Positions 10,051 to 21,930 of a stretch of DNA of 64,000 bases are shown piece by piece. The number at the start of each line of letters is the position of its first letter. The first letter of the stretch is position 1. The notes under the pieces are model-generated. The model did not search any database and was not told the DNA's origin. It saw nothing but the letters and a program-made list of their open reading frames with translations. The stretch lies in assembly GCF_000828055.2 (NCBI RefSeq), contig NZ_CP010523.2:4588001-4652000 (forward strand), written 5' to 3'. Position numbers and translations under genes: made by a program. The DNA comes from Klebsiella variicola. Its GTDB lineage: Bacteria > Pseudomonadota > Gammaproteobacteria > Enterobacterales > Enterobacteriaceae.

Positions 10051-11775
10051 TCAGGTCCTCTCCGTTTTGCTCAACCACATCTCATCCATGCCGCCGCCGC
10101 GGATCTGCATGGGGTACACATGCTCACTGCCGTCGACGGTGACATCGACAAACACCAGCCGGCGCTGACGCACCTGCTCCAGCGCTTCAGCAAGCTTTGA
10201 CTCCAGCTCCTGCGGCTCGCTGATGCGGATCCCGACGTGACCATAGGCTTCCGCCAGACGCACAAAGTCCGGCAGCGATTCCATATAGGACTGGGAGTGG
10301 CGCCCGGAATAGAGCATATCCTGCCACTGCTTCACCATCCCGAGATAGCGGTTGTTGAGGTTAAGCACCAGGACCGGTAACTCATACTGCAGCGCAGTAG
10401 AGAGTTCCTGAATGTTCATCTGGATACTGCCGTCACCGGTCACGCAGACCACCATTTCGTCCGGCAGAGCCATTTTGACCCCCAGCGCAGCCGGTAGGCC
10501 AAAGCCCATGGTGCCGAGACCACCGGAGTTAATCCAGCGCCGTGGTTTGTCGAAGGGGTAATACAGGGCGGCGAACATCTGGTGCTGGCCCACATCGGAA
10601 GTGACGTAGGCATCGCCCTGGGTCAACCGCCAGATAGTTTCAATCACCGCCTGCGGTTTGATTTTATCGCTCTGGTCGTCGTAGCGCAGACAATGGCGGG
10701 CACGCCACTGCTCGATCTGTTGCCACCAGTCGCGAATGTCGTCCAGCGGCTGCTGCGTCTCTTCCTGGTCCAGTAGCTCCAGCATCTGCTCCAGTACCAG
10801 CCGGGCATCGCCGACGATCGGCACATCTGCCGGCACGGTTTTCGAGATCGAGGTCGGATCGATATCAATATGCAGCACCGTCGCGTTCGGACAGTACTTG
10901 GCCAGATTGTTGGTGGTCCGATCGTCAAAGCGGACGCCGACGGCGAAAATGACGTCCGAATGGTGCATGGTCATGTTGGCTTCATAGGTGCCGTGCATAC
11001 CCAGCATCCCCAGCGCCTGCGGGTGCGTCGCCGGGAAAGCGCCAAGCCCCATCAGGGAGGAAGCAACCGGCAGCTTCAGCTTTTCCACCAGTTCACGCAG
11101 CTGGGGTTCGCAATGCGCATTGATCGCCCCGCCGCCGACGTAAACGACCGGCTTACTCGCCGCCACCAGGGTCTGCAGGGCGCGTTTAATCTGTCCCTTA
11201 TGACCGCTGGTGGTCGGGTTATACGAACGCATACTCACCGCCTCCGGCCAGGCGTACGGCAGCTTTTTCGCCGGATTGAGAATATCTTTTGGTAGATCGA
11301 CCACCACCGGTCCGGGGCGACCGCTGGCCGCCAGCCAGAAAGCTTTCTTCAGGACACCGGGAATATCTTCGGTCTGCTTCACCAGGAAACTGTGCTTCAC
11401 CACCGGACGGGAAATCCCCACCATGTCGCACTCCTGGAAGGCATCGTAGCCGATCAGCGATGTCGCCACCTGCCCGGAGAGGATCACCAGCGGAATGGAA
11501 TCCATATAGGCCGTCGCGATGCCGGTGATGGCGTTCGTCGCCCCTGGTCCAGAGGTGACCAGCACGACGCCAACCTCGCCGGTCGCCCGCGCCAGGCCAT
11601 CCGCCATATGCACTGCCGCCTGCTCGTGGCGAACCAGCACATGATCGATACCGCCAAGGGTATGTAACGCATCATAGATATCGAGGACTGCGCCTCCGGG
11701 ATAGCCGAATACTTGCTTGACGCCCTGATCGACAAGCGATTGGACGACCATCTCGGCTCCTGACAACATCTCCAT
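10051..11775 (-). CDS. ilvI: Acetolactate synthase III large (catalytic) subunit IlvI
   Basis: Thiamine-diphosphate and FAD enzyme that condenses pyruvate with pyruvate or 2-oxobutyrate, the first common step of branched-chain amino-acid synthesis. Length is 574 residues, as in E. coli. The N-terminal ThDP domain has [15 protein letters not shown] and the catalytic glutamate in [13 protein letters not shown] central FAD/transhydrogenase-like domain follows, then the C-terminal ThDP-binding motif [24 protein letters not shown] ribosome site lies 8 nt before the ATG. Transcribed with ilvH. Confidence 0.97.
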   Translation of the reverse strand: MEMLSGAEMVVQSLVDQGVKQVFGYPGGAVLDIYDALHTLGGIDHVLVRHEQAAVHMADGLARATGEVGVVLVTSGPGATNAITGIATAYMDSIPLVILSGQVATSLIGYDAFQECDMVGISRPVVKHSFLVKQTEDIPGVLKKAFWLAASGRPGPVVVDLPKDILNPAKKLPYAWPEAVSMRSYNPTTSGHKGQIKRALQTLVAASKPVVYVGGGAINAHCEPQLRELVEKLKLPVASSLMGLGAFPATHPQALGMLGMHGTYEANMTMHHSDVIFAVGVRFDDRTTNNLAKYCPNATVLHIDIDPTSISKTVPADVPIVGDARLVLEQMLELLDQEETQQPLDDIRDWWQQIEQWRARHCLRYDDQSDKIKPQAVIETIWRLTQGDAYVTSDVGQHQMFAALYYPFDKPRRWINSGGLGTMGFGLPAALGVKMALPDEMVVCVTGDGSIQMNIQELSTALQYELPVLVLNLNNRYLGMVKQWQDMLYSGRHSQSYMESLPDFVRLAEAYGHVGIRISEPQELESKLAEALEQVRQRRLVFVDVTVDGSEHVYPMQIRGGGMDEMWLSKTERT

Positions 11776-12126
11776 GGTTTGCCTCCAGGCTTATTGTTTT
11801 ACGACAGCGGAACTCAATTTCCGCGCGCTCGCACGATGCGGAGGAGAGACCCTCCGCACTGAGGTGAATGGACTGCATGCCACTACCATAACTGCTCGCC
11901 AGCAGGCAGGCAATTCGCCGCAGGGGATGTGTTATCCCCGTAATAAGAAGAAAAGAAAGCGGAGAAGTGAAAATATGGTGGATTGCTTCAGAGATAAGAA
12001 AAGGGAATGGTAAATACTCGGAGAAAAGGCGTGATAGCAGGAATTGATCCATTTTTCACGAACCCAACGAATGCCTCGAACAGGTCAAACAGAACAAAAT
12101 TCTGCATTATCGAATTTACATCATAT
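11776..12126 (-). promoter_or_regulatory. ilvIH upstream regulatory region
   Basis: About 350 nt without a credible gene, between the leuO terminator and ilvI. It is relatively AT-rich toward leuO. In E. coli the equivalent region carries several Lrp sites that activate ilvIH. I cannot assign individual Lrp sites by eye, so the regulatory role is by position and family knowledge. Confidence 0.5.
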
Positions 12127-12151
12127 AAAAAAAGGAGCCGAAGCTCCTTTT
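12127..12151 (-). terminator. Terminator of leuO
   Basis: On the minus strand AAAAGGAGC-TTCG-GCTCCTTTT is followed by further T residues: a perfect 9-bp stem with a stable UUCG tetraloop, 19 nt past the leuO stop. A strong Rho-independent terminator insulates ilvIH from leuO. Confidence 0.92.
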
Positions 12152-12169
12152 ATCCTCGTTGCCATCGGC

Positions 12170-13138
12170 TCAGCGCTTGCAAATATCCACCAGCAGCTCT
12201 TCCATCCACTGATGGCCTTTATCGCGGCCAGCCGCTTCATGCCACGAGAGATAGCAGGTCCGGCTGTTAACCTTCAACGGCAAAGGTAATATTTGCAGGG
12301 CTAATTTATCGGCAAACTCATTGGCCAGCCAGCGCGGGGCAATCGCCACCATCTGAGTTTGCGATACCACGTTTAATACGCTGACCATCGCATTACCCTG
12401 ATAGGCGATACGCGCCTGTTTATCGGCCGTGTCATACCACGGTAAACTGAATGAGGCATAGCGATCGAGAGCCACCGTAGCATGCTCCTCACGATAAATA
12501 TCCGCCTCCATCACCGGCCCGGAAATACGGGGGTGGTTGCGACTGGCCACCAAAACCATTTCGTCTTTGAATAACGGGACGCAGGCAAACTCAGGGCGAC
12601 GGAACTCTTCATAACCGATCACAAATTCCGTTTCCTGATAACGTAACTGATGTTCCGTATTTTGATTCAGCGCGGATTTAAAGACCAAATGAATATTGGG
12701 TGCGATCTCCGCAACTTTATTAAAAATAACCGACGTCAGGATGTTATCCAGCGGGCTGCAGACGCACAGATGGAAAACGCGCTCACTGCTTAGCGGTTCA
12801 AAACCGGAGCCCGGCAATTCGTTTTGGACCAGCTGCAGAGCCTGGCGCACAGAACCAAAAAGCTGATAGGCCCGCGCCGTCGGCTGAATACCGCGGCCAT
12901 AGCGCACAAACAGCTCATCATTAAACATCACTTTCAGACGTGAAACCGCGTTACTCACCGCGGGTTGAGACATGCCGAGCGTATGGGCGGCACGGGTGAT
13001 ATTCTGCTCTTGCATAACCGCATCAAAAACGGTGAGCAGATTGAGATCAACCATCCGTAGTTGAGGTTTAACGACTTCCTGTCCGGGGGCTGATTTATAT
13101 TCTGGAGTGTCAATTAACATATCTAATTCCGCCGTCAC
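12170..13138 (-). CDS. leuO: LysR-family regulator and H-NS antagonist LeuO
   Basis: LeuO is a LysR-type regulator that antagonises H-NS silencing and participates in the ilvIH-leuO-leuABCD promoter relay. The N-terminal winged helix-turn-helix ([20 protein letters not shown], then [15 protein letters not shown]) and the effector domain match E. coli strongly from residue 24 on. The first ~20 residues are divergent. I use the GTG at 13138 (322 residues) because AAAGGGA lies 7 nt upstream. The ATG at 13120 (316 residues) aligns with the annotated E. coli start but has a weaker ribosome site. It is divergent from leuL across a long AT-rich gap. Confidence 0.95.
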   Translation of the reverse strand: MTAELDMLIDTPEYKSAPGQEVVKPQLRMVDLNLLTVFDAVMQEQNITRAAHTLGMSQPAVSNAVSRLKVMFNDELFVRYGRGIQPTARAYQLFGSVRQALQLVQNELPGSGFEPLSSERVFHLCVCSPLDNILTSVIFNKVAEIAPNIHLVFKSALNQNTEHQLRYQETEFVIGYEEFRRPEFACVPLFKDEMVLVASRNHPRISGPVMEADIYREEHATVALDRYASFSLPWYDTADKQARIAYQGNAMVSVLNVVSQTQMVAIAPRWLANEFADKLALQILPLPLKVNSRTCYLSWHEAAGRDKGHQWMEELLVDICKR

Positions 13139-13686
13139 GATGAATTCCCTTTACTAAACCGCTATAATTAGCGTCGAAAATATCATTTATCATGCAAATG
13201 ACATTTGCAAAATAGCAAAGGAGATTTTTAGGAATATATCAAGGCTATGAGTGGCAGTGAAAAAGCGGGACTACCAGGAAAATGAACCGCTCAAACCATA
13301 CCGGTTACTTAATGATGATGAGTGTACCCATAATCCGTAAAAATAAAAACAACACCACTAGTTAACTGTAACTTAAGCAATAATAAAGTATTTTATTTTT
13401 AACCTCATAAAATTAACAACTGCTTATCATTGAAAAATAATCCGCTAATGAGCAAATACATTCATAAGGAAAATAAATATAATATTTTCATTCAGATAGC
13501 TTTTTTTGCCGCCTCGTTCACGGTTCATCGTGGCTGATGCGTTGAATGCAAAGCACTTTTTCAAATGAAACAAATGAGGGTGTGCCTCCCTTTGTCCAAA
13601 ATAGGATCTTCGGCAAAACGGGGCTTACATCAGCACAATTTGCTAATTCACATCGTGAGCCAATAACGCTTTTTCCGTGCCAGGGG
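13139..13686. promoter_or_regulatory. AT-rich leuO-leuL intergenic region
   Basis: About 550 nt of AT-rich DNA with long A/T runs, without a gene I can support. Two ORFs of 66 and 77 codons overlap on opposite strands and look like chance. In E. coli and Salmonella this interval carries H-NS nucleation and LeuO sites that control leuO and relay to leuABCD. The base composition fits that role here. Confidence 0.55.
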
Positions 13687-13715
13687 TTGACTTTAAAACG
13701 GCTATCCAGTAACTC
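13687..13715 (+). promoter_or_regulatory. Putative leuLABCD promoter
   Basis: TTGACT at 13687-13692 as the -35 and TAACTC at 13710-13715 as a weak -10, 17 bp apart, 35 nt before leuL. The surrounding ATCCAGTAACTCTAAAAGCA closely resembles the known enterobacterial leu promoter, whose poor -10 makes it supercoiling-sensitive. Confidence 0.7.
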
Positions 13716-13750
13716 TAAAAGCATAACGATTTCATCTGGAGTTTGACGCA

Positions 13751-13837
13751 ATGATTCGCACCGCTCGTATCACCAGCCTACTACTACTAAACGCATGCCA
13801 TTTGCGCGGTAGGCTGTTGGGCGACGTTCAGCGTTAA
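13751..13837 (+). CDS. leuL: leu operon leader peptide LeuL
   Basis: A 28-codon ORF, MIRTARITSLLLLNACHLRG followed by RLLGDVQR, upstream of leuA. It has four consecutive leucine codons (positions 10-13), all the rare CTA codon, the hallmark of leucine attenuation. Ribosome stalling on these codons when charged Leu-tRNA is scarce would favour the antiterminator over the terminator at 13860-13887. The length matches the E. coli leader (28 residues), although the flanking residues differ. Confidence 0.93.
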   Translation: MIRTARITSLLLLNACHLRGRLLGDVQR

Positions 13838-13859
13838 GTCATCTTCCAGCAAGACTATA

Positions 13860-13887
13860 AAACCCGCGCCTTGGCGCGGGTTTTTTT
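13860..13887 (+). terminator. leu operon attenuator (terminator)
   Basis: CCCGCGCC-TT-GGCGCGGG followed by seven T residues, 23 nt after the leuL stop and 46 nt before leuA. It is the Rho-independent terminator arm of the leucine attenuator. Confidence 0.93.
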
Positions 13888-13932
13888 ATGCTCGTCAACA
13901 AGGCGCCAGGACACAGACTAAGGATCCAAACC

Positions 13933-16595
<2,663 letters not shown>

Positions 16596-16597
16596 TC

Positions 16598-17998
16598 ATG
16601 GCGAAGACGTTATACGAAAAATTATTTGATGCGCACGTAGTGTATGAGGCGCAGAACGAAACCCCGCTGCTGTACATCGACCGCCATCTGGTGCACGAAG
16701 TGACCTCCCCGCAGGCGTTTGACGGCCTGCGCGCGCATGGCCGCCAGGTGCGCCAGCCGGGTAAAACCTTCGCGACCATGGATCACAACGTCTCGACGCA
16801 GACCAAAGATATCAACGCGTCCGGCGAGATGGCCCGTATCCAGATGCAGGAGCTGATTAAGAACTGTAAAGAGTTTGGCGTTGAGCTGTATGACTTAAAT
16901 CACCCATACCAGGGTATCGTCCACGTCATGGGCCCGGAGCAGGGCGTCACCCTGCCGGGGATGACCATTGTTTGCGGTGACTCCCATACCGCCACCCACG
17001 GCGCGTTCGGGGCGCTGGCGTTCGGTATCGGCACCTCCGAAGTGGAGCATGTGCTGGCGACCCAGACCCTGAAACAGGGCCGCGCGAAGACCATGAAAAT
17101 CGACGTGCAAGGCAAAGCGGCGCCGGGTATTACCGCTAAAGATATCGTGCTGGCCATCATTGGTAAAACCGGTAGCGCCGGCGGCACCGGCCATGTGGTT
17201 GAGTTCTGCGGCGAAGCGATCCGCGATCTGAGCATGGAAGGGCGTATGACCCTGTGCAACATGGCGATCGAGATGGGCGCCAAAGCGGGCCTGGTCGCGC
17301 CGGACGAAACCACCTTCAATTACGTACGCGGCCGTCTGCATGCGCCGAAAGGCAAAGATTTTGACGATGCCGTCGCGTACTGGAAAACCCTGAAAACCGA
17401 CGATGGCGCGACGTTTGATACCGTGGTGACGCTGCAGGCGGCGGAGATTGCCCCGCAGGTAACCTGGGGCACCAACCCGGGCCAGGTGATCTCAGTGACG
17501 GATAATATCCCCGATCCGGCGTCATTCAGCGATCCAGTGGAACGCGCCAGCGCCGAAAAAGCGCTGGCCTACATGGGCCTGAAATCCGGGATCCCGCTGA
17601 CGGATGTGGCTATCGATAAAGTGTTTATCGGCTCCTGCACCAACTCGCGAATCGAAGATTTACGCGCCGCGGCGGAAATCGCTAAAGGACGTAAAGTGGC
17701 GCCGGGTGTCCAGGCGCTGGTGGTGCCGGGTTCCGGTCCGGTGAAAGCGCAGGCGGAAGCGGAAGGCCTGGATAAGATCTTCATCGAAGCCGGCTTTGAG
17801 TGGCGCTTACCGGGTTGCTCGATGTGTCTGGCAATGAACAATGACCGCCTGAATCCGGGCGAGCGCTGTGCCTCCACCAGCAACCGTAATTTTGAAGGCC
17901 GTCAGGGCCGCGGCGGACGCACGCACCTGGTGAGCCCGGCAATGGCCGCAGCGGCAGCTGTTACCGGTCATTTCGCCGATATCCGTAATCTGAAGTAA
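16598..17998 (+). CDS. leuC: 3-isopropylmalate dehydratase large subunit LeuC
   Basis: Aconitase-family [4Fe-4S] subunit that, with LeuD, isomerises 2-isopropylmalate to 3-isopropylmalate. Length is 466 residues. The cluster cysteines are visible in [10 protein letters not shown] (near 347) and [10 protein letters not shown] (near 407 and 410). The substrate motif [13 protein letters not shown] lies near residue 127. It begins 2 nt after leuB and ends 10 nt before leuD. Confidence 0.98.
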   Translation: MAKTLYEKLFDAHVVYEAQNETPLLYIDRHLVHEVTSPQAFDGLRAHGRQVRQPGKTFATMDHNVSTQTKDINASGEMARIQMQELIKNCKEFGVELYDLNHPYQGIVHVMGPEQGVTLPGMTIVCGDSHTATHGAFGALAFGIGTSEVEHVLATQTLKQGRAKTMKIDVQGKAAPGITAKDIVLAIIGKTGSAGGTGHVVEFCGEAIRDLSMEGRMTLCNMAIEMGAKAGLVAPDETTFNYVRGRLHAPKGKDFDDAVAYWKTLKTDDGATFDTVVTLQAAEIAPQVTWGTNPGQVISVTDNIPDPASFSDPVERASAEKALAYMGLKSGIPLTDVAIDKVFIGSCTNSRIEDLRAAAEIAKGRKVAPGVQALVVPGSGPVKAQAEAEGLDKIFIEAGFEWRLPGCSMCLAMNNDRLNPGERCASTSNRNFEGRQGRGGRTHLVSPAMAAAAAVTGHFADIRNLK

Positions 17999-18008
17999 GG
18001 AGACCATC

Positions 18009-18614
18009 ATGGCAGAGAAATTTACCCAACATACCGGCCTGGTGGTTCCGCTGGATGCTGCAAACGTCGATACCGACGCGATTATTCCCAAGCAGTTTTT
18101 GCAGAAAGTGACTCGCACCGGCTTCGGCGCCCACCTGTTTAACGACTGGCGCTTTCTCGACGATAAAGGCCAGCAGCCGAACCCGGATTTTGTGCTGAAT
18201 TTCCCGCAATACAAAGGGGCGTCAATCCTGCTGGCACGTGAAAACTTCGGCTGCGGCTCCTCGCGCGAGCACGCGCCGTGGGCGTTGACCGATTACGGCT
18301 TTAAGGTCGTGATTGCGCCAAGCTTTGCCGATATCTTTTACGGCAACAGCTTCAATAACCAGCTGCTGCCGGTGACCCTGAGCGACGAGCAGGTCGATGA
18401 GCTGTTCAAGCTGGTGCAGGCCAACCCGGGCATGACGTTTGAAGTGGATCTGGAAGCTCAGGTAGTTAAAGCTGGGGATAAAACCTACAGCTTTAAGATC
18501 GACGACTTCCGCCGCCACTGTATGCTCAACGGCCTGGATAGCATCGGCCTGACGCTGCAGCACGGAGAGGCGATTTCCGACTATGAACGCAAGCTGCCGG
18601 CGTTTATGAATTAA
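18009..18614 (+). CDS. leuD: 3-isopropylmalate dehydratase small subunit LeuD
   Basis: Swivelling-domain partner of LeuC completing the isopropylmalate isomerase active site. The 201 residues match E. coli. The signature [14 protein letters not shown] near residue 80 carries the substrate-binding arginine. AAGGAGA precedes the ATG by a few bases. Last gene of the operon, followed directly by a Rho-independent terminator. Confidence 0.98.
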   Translation: MAEKFTQHTGLVVPLDAANVDTDAIIPKQFLQKVTRTGFGAHLFNDWRFLDDKGQQPNPDFVLNFPQYKGASILLARENFGCGSSREHAPWALTDYGFKVVIAPSFADIFYGNSFNNQLLPVTLSDEQVDELFKLVQANPGMTFEVDLEAQVVKAGDKTYSFKIDDFRRHCMLNGLDSIGLTLQHGEAISDYERKLPAFMN

Positions 18615-18621
18615 CCTTCGG

Positions 18622-18646
18622 GCCCGGTCATTTGACCGGGCTTTTT
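18622..18646 (+). terminator. Terminator of leuABCD
   Basis: A 9-bp perfect stem (GCCCGGTCA / TGACCGGGC, 2-nt loop) followed by TTTTTAATTTT, 8 nt past the leuD stop. Confidence 0.92.
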
Positions 18647-19011
18647 AATTTTATCGCGGCGGAAATTGCGATCTCACGCACAAAAAACAATATTGATTCG
18701 CTGATTGTCAGGCCTTGCCCCCACCCTGCCCCACACCATAAAGAAGAATCATTCCGCTTTCCTTCTCTTCCTCATCGTTGTTTATGTATTATCCCTTCAC
18801 TGCAAGTAAAAATAAGGCACGAGTGTTTAATATAAAAATATAAGAATGTGAAAGAAGCGTTAATCTCATAGAGAACCCCTATAGCTCAGAACAAAAAAAA
18901 ACATTATTTTTCGATTTTTCCCCTCGCTATCGTTGCCCACAGAGAAATATTAACTAAGGACACGCCCGGGCCCCCGCATATCGGCCTCCCGGCCTCCTGT
19001 GGAGAGAAGAG
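18647..19011 (+). promoter_or_regulatory. Upstream region of the oxidoreductase-ydiB-ydiM-aroD operon
   Basis: A 365-nt gap, AT-rich from about 18,780 to 18,930. It marks the left edge of the block inserted between leuD and setA relative to E. coli. It contains a LysR-type box (separate entry). GGAGAGAAGAG directly precedes the ATG at 19012. No gene or RNA recognised. Confidence 0.55.
18867..18884. promoter_or_regulatory. Candidate LysR-type operator CATAGA-N6-CTATAG (copy 1)
   Basis: The 18-bp site CATAGAGAACCCCTATAG contains the palindrome ATAG-N7-CTAT with T-N11-A spacing, the standard LysR-type box geometry. The same outer 12 bases with different inner bases recur at 25013-25030 in the lysR-MFS gap. 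It lies 127 nt before the oxidoreductase start. Binding by the nearby LysR protein is inferred. Confidence 0.6.
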
Positions 19012-21045
19012 ATGAGCCACTATCCGCACCTTTTCAGTCCGTTGACCATCAACGGCATGACGCTAAAAAACCGCATTATCATGCCCCCTATGGGCACCAA
19101 TATGGCCACGCTCAACGGCGAGGTCTCGCAGGAACAGCTGGAATACTATGAACTGCGGGCCAAAGGCGGCACCGGACTTATCACCATCGAAAACATCTGT
19201 ATTGATTTTCCCTTTGCTTCCAACGGCACCACGCAGTTACGCATCGATAACGATCAATATATTCCGCGACTGTTTAAATTAACCGAGACCCTGCATAAAC
19301 ATGGCGCCTGCGTATCCATTCAGTTAAATCATGCTGGCGCTTCGGCGTACGCCTACCGCCTTGACGGTCAGACGCCACTCTCTTCCTCCACGACGCCCTC
19401 GAAAAAGCACGGAAATATTCCACGCCCAATGACGCATGAGGAAATTTATCATGCCGTTGAAAAGTTTGGTGATGCCGCGGAGCGCGTTCGTCGTGCGGGT
19501 TTTGACAGCGTCGAAATTCATGCCGGTCATTCCTATTTAATTAGCCAGTTTTTATCGCCGTTATTTAACAAACGCACCGATGAATTTGGCGGCACCGTCG
19601 AAAATCGCACCCGGATATTAAGTCTGATTATCGATAAAGTGCGCGCCTGCGTGGGGCCGCGTTTTCCGGTCAGCCTGCGCATCAGCGCCGACGACTTCCT
19701 CAAGGGGGGCAATACCCTCGAAGATTCCCTGCGCATCCTTGAACTCTGCCAGGATAAGGTCGATATCATCAACGTCTCTGCGGCGCAGAATGACAACCTG
19801 AATCTGCAAATCGACCAGATGTCGCTGGAGGATGGCTGGAAGCGCTACCTCTCCCGCGCGGTGCGCGATAAATTCCATAAGCCCACGGTCATCGCCGGCA
19901 ATATTCGCTCACCACAGGTGGCCGAGGATATTCTCGCCAGCGGCGATGCCGACCTTATTGCCATTGGCCGCGGCCTGATTGCCGAGCCGGAGTGGGTGCA
20001 GAAGGTGCAAGGCGGTAAAGAGCGCCTGATGCGCAAATGCATCTCCTGCAATATCGGTTGCGCTGACCATCGTATCGCCCGCTCGCGCCCGCTGCGCTGT
20101 TCGATTAACCCGGACATCATCCACGGCGATGCCTACAAAATGCGCCGCGTCAGTCGCGAAACGAACGTGGTGGTCATCGGCGCTGGCACCGCCGGGATGG
20201 AAGCCGCCTGCACGGCGGCGGAAGTCGGTTGCCATACCTGGCTGCTGGAGGCGAAAAACCACGTCGGCGGCCTCGCCAGCGATATCTCCCGTCTGCCGGA
20301 GAAAAAGCGTATCGCCGATTTCCCGCAGTTTATGAAAAATCGCATCGCCTCGCTGGACAACCTGATGCTGCAGGTCGGCAAACGTGCCGACGTGGCCTCA
20401 GTTTCCGCCCTGCATCCGCATCTGATTGTCAACGCCACCGGCTCAACGCCGCTGCTGCCGCCCATTGAGGGCTTGCGGGAAAACATTGATACCGCGGACG
20501 GCAAAGTCTTTTCCATTACCGGCATGATCGACAACCTGGCGAAATTTACCAATATCGAGGGTAAACGTATCGCCGTCGTCGGCGCAGGCGCCGTTGGCCT
20601 CGACGTTATCGAATACTTTACGGCGCGCGGCGCGCAGGCGGTATTAATCGAAATGCAGGACGCCGCCGGTCGCGACCTCGACATCATTACCAAAAATGCC
20701 ATGTTGACCATGCTCGACGAGCACCAGGTCGAACAGCACATGAATACCCAACTGATGGCAGTCGCTGCCGACCATTTCCGGGTGAAAAATACACAGCAAA
20801 CCTTCGATATCCCCTTTGACTACGGCTTTGTCTGCCTGGGGATGCGCGCCAACCAGACGGGTCTCGACGAGATCGAGCGCTGGGCCAATGCCAATAACGT
20901 CAAAATCATGAATATCGGCGACAGCCTGATGGCGCGGCGCATTATCGACGGCATCCGCGAAGGCCGCAACGTGCTGGATACCCTGGAAGACATGGGTGCG
21001 CTGGGCAGTCGCGAAGCACAACGAATTCCCTTTCTAACTTATTGA
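19012..21045 (+). CDS. OYE/2,4-dienoyl-CoA reductase-type FMN/FAD/Fe-S oxidoreductase
   Basis: A 677-residue flavoprotein with the FadH/trimethylamine-dehydrogenase architecture. An N-terminal old-yellow-enzyme TIM barrel (about 5-335) has the active-site stretch with H170, H173 and Y175 (HAGHSYLISQFLSP). Four cysteines (343, 346, 350, 363; C-x2-C-x3-C-x12-C) would bind a 4Fe-4S cluster. A C-terminal FAD/NAD(P)H region starts at VVVIGAGTAGMEAA (387) with a second dinucleotide motif, IAVVGAGAVG, near 510. The family reduces activated C=C bonds using NAD(P)H. It is not FadH itself: the FadH catalytic-histidine loop is not conserved. As first gene before ydiB- and aroD-like genes, its substrate may be a shikimate-pathway enone. 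Exact function unknown. Confidence 0.85.
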   Translation: MSHYPHLFSPLTINGMTLKNRIIMPPMGTNMATLNGEVSQEQLEYYELRAKGGTGLITIENICIDFPFASNGTTQLRIDNDQYIPRLFKLTETLHKHGACVSIQLNHAGASAYAYRLDGQTPLSSSTTPSKKHGNIPRPMTHEEIYHAVEKFGDAAERVRRAGFDSVEIHAGHSYLISQFLSPLFNKRTDEFGGTVENRTRILSLIIDKVRACVGPRFPVSLRISADDFLKGGNTLEDSLRILELCQDKVDIINVSAAQNDNLNLQIDQMSLEDGWKRYLSRAVRDKFHKPTVIAGNIRSPQVAEDILASGDADLIAIGRGLIAEPEWVQKVQGGKERLMRKCISCNIGCADHRIARSRPLRCSINPDIIHGDAYKMRRVSRETNVVVIGAGTAGMEAACTAAEVGCHTWLLEAKNHVGGLASDISRLPEKKRIADFPQFMKNRIASLDNLMLQVGKRADVASVSALHPHLIVNATGSTPLLPPIEGLRENIDTADGKVFSITGMIDNLAKFTNIEGKRIAVVGAGAVGLDVIEYFTARGAQAVLIEMQDAAGRDLDIITKNAMLTMLDEHQVEQHMNTQLMAVAADHFRVKNTQQTFDIPFDYGFVCLGMRANQTGLDEIERWANANNVKIMNIGDSLMARRIIDGIREGRNVLDTLEDMGALGSREAQRIPFLTY

Positions 21046-21056
21046 GGATTTTTGTC

Positions 21057-21920
21057 ATGGCAGAACGTATTACTGGACACACTGAGCTGATTGGCCTGAT
21101 CGCCACCCCGATTCGCCACAGCATGTCACCCACCATGCATAACGAGGCTTTCGCCCATCTCGGGCTGGACTATGTTTATCTGGCTTTTGAAGTCGGTAAT
21201 CAGGAGCTGAAGGACGTTGTGCAGGGCTTTCGGGCAATGAAGCTGCGCGGCTTTAATGTCTCTATGCCGAACAAAACCGAAATTTGCCAGTATCTCGATA
21301 AGCTGTCGCCGGCGGCGCAGCTGGTCGGGGCGGTCAACACCGTGGTCAACGACGATGGCGTACTGACCGGACATATCACCGACGGCACCGGCTATATGCG
21401 CGCCCTTAGCGAAGCGGGTATCGATATCATCGGCAAGAAGATGACCGTCCTCGGCGCCGGCGGCGCGGCGACCGCGCTCTGCGTCCAGGCGGCTCTGGAT
21501 GGCGTGAAGGCGATCTCCATCTTTAACCGCCGCGATAAATTCTTCGCCAACGCCGAAGAAACGGTAGCTAAGATCCGCAACAACACCAACTGCGAGATCC
21601 ATCTGTTCGATCTCGACGATCATGACAAGCTGCGCGCCGAAATCGACAGCAGCGTGATCCTGACCAATGCCACCGGCGTCGGCATGAAGCCGTTCGAAGG
21701 CCAAATGTTGCTGCCGAACGACAGCTTCCTGCGCCCGGATCTGATCGTCTCTGACGTCGTCTACAACCCACGTAAAACCCACCTGCTGGAAGTGGCGGAG
21801 AAAAAAGGCTGCCGCACCCTGAACGGTCTGGGGATGATGCTGTGGCAAGGCGCGCGCGCGTTCGAAATCTGGACGGGTAAACAGATGCCGGTTGATTACA
21901 TCAAGAGCATTCTGTTCTAA
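21057..21920 (+). CDS. ydiB: Quinate/shikimate dehydrogenase, YdiB-like
   Basis: NAD(P)-dependent dehydrogenase interconverting quinate/3-dehydroquinate or shikimate/3-dehydroshikimate. The ATG at 21057 (287 residues) has GAGGA 8 nt upstream; a TTG five codons earlier is less likely. The N-terminal substrate domain has HSMSP (22-25), the catalytic lysine K73 in SMPNK and aspartate D109 in ITDGTG. The residue before T108 is Ile rather than the usual Asn of NTDG. The cofactor loop is VLGAGGAATA, and FNRRD after it is YdiB-like, favouring YdiB over AroE. It is 11 nt after the oxidoreductase, and the following genes resemble E. coli ydiM and aroD. Confidence 0.88.
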   Translation: MAERITGHTELIGLIATPIRHSMSPTMHNEAFAHLGLDYVYLAFEVGNQELKDVVQGFRAMKLRGFNVSMPNKTEICQYLDKLSPAAQLVGAVNTVVNDDGVLTGHITDGTGYMRALSEAGIDIIGKKMTVLGAGGAATALCVQAALDGVKAISIFNRRDKFFANAEETVAKIRNNTNCEIHLFDLDDHDKLRAEIDSSVILTNATGVGMKPFEGQMLLPNDSFLRPDLIVSDVVYNPRKTHLLEVAEKKGCRTLNGLGMMLWQGARAFEIWTGKQMPVDYIKSILF

Positions 21921-21930
21921 GAGGCGAATG

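Noticed and set aside
11672..12052. A 126-codon minus-strand ORF upstream of and overlapping ilvI
   Set aside because: It covers the ilvIH regulatory region and the ilvI start; composition is unlike a protein and no homology is apparent.
13518..13751. Overlapping 77- and 66-codon ORFs on opposite strands in the leuO-leuL gap
   Set aside because: They overlap the leu promoter, have no ribosome site and no recognisable family; likely chance ORFs in regulatory DNA.
19012..21045. FadH (2,4-dienoyl-CoA reductase) proper
   Set aside because: The architecture is shared, but the loop carrying the FadH catalytic histidine is not conserved and the neighbours are shikimate-type genes, so I kept a general family call.
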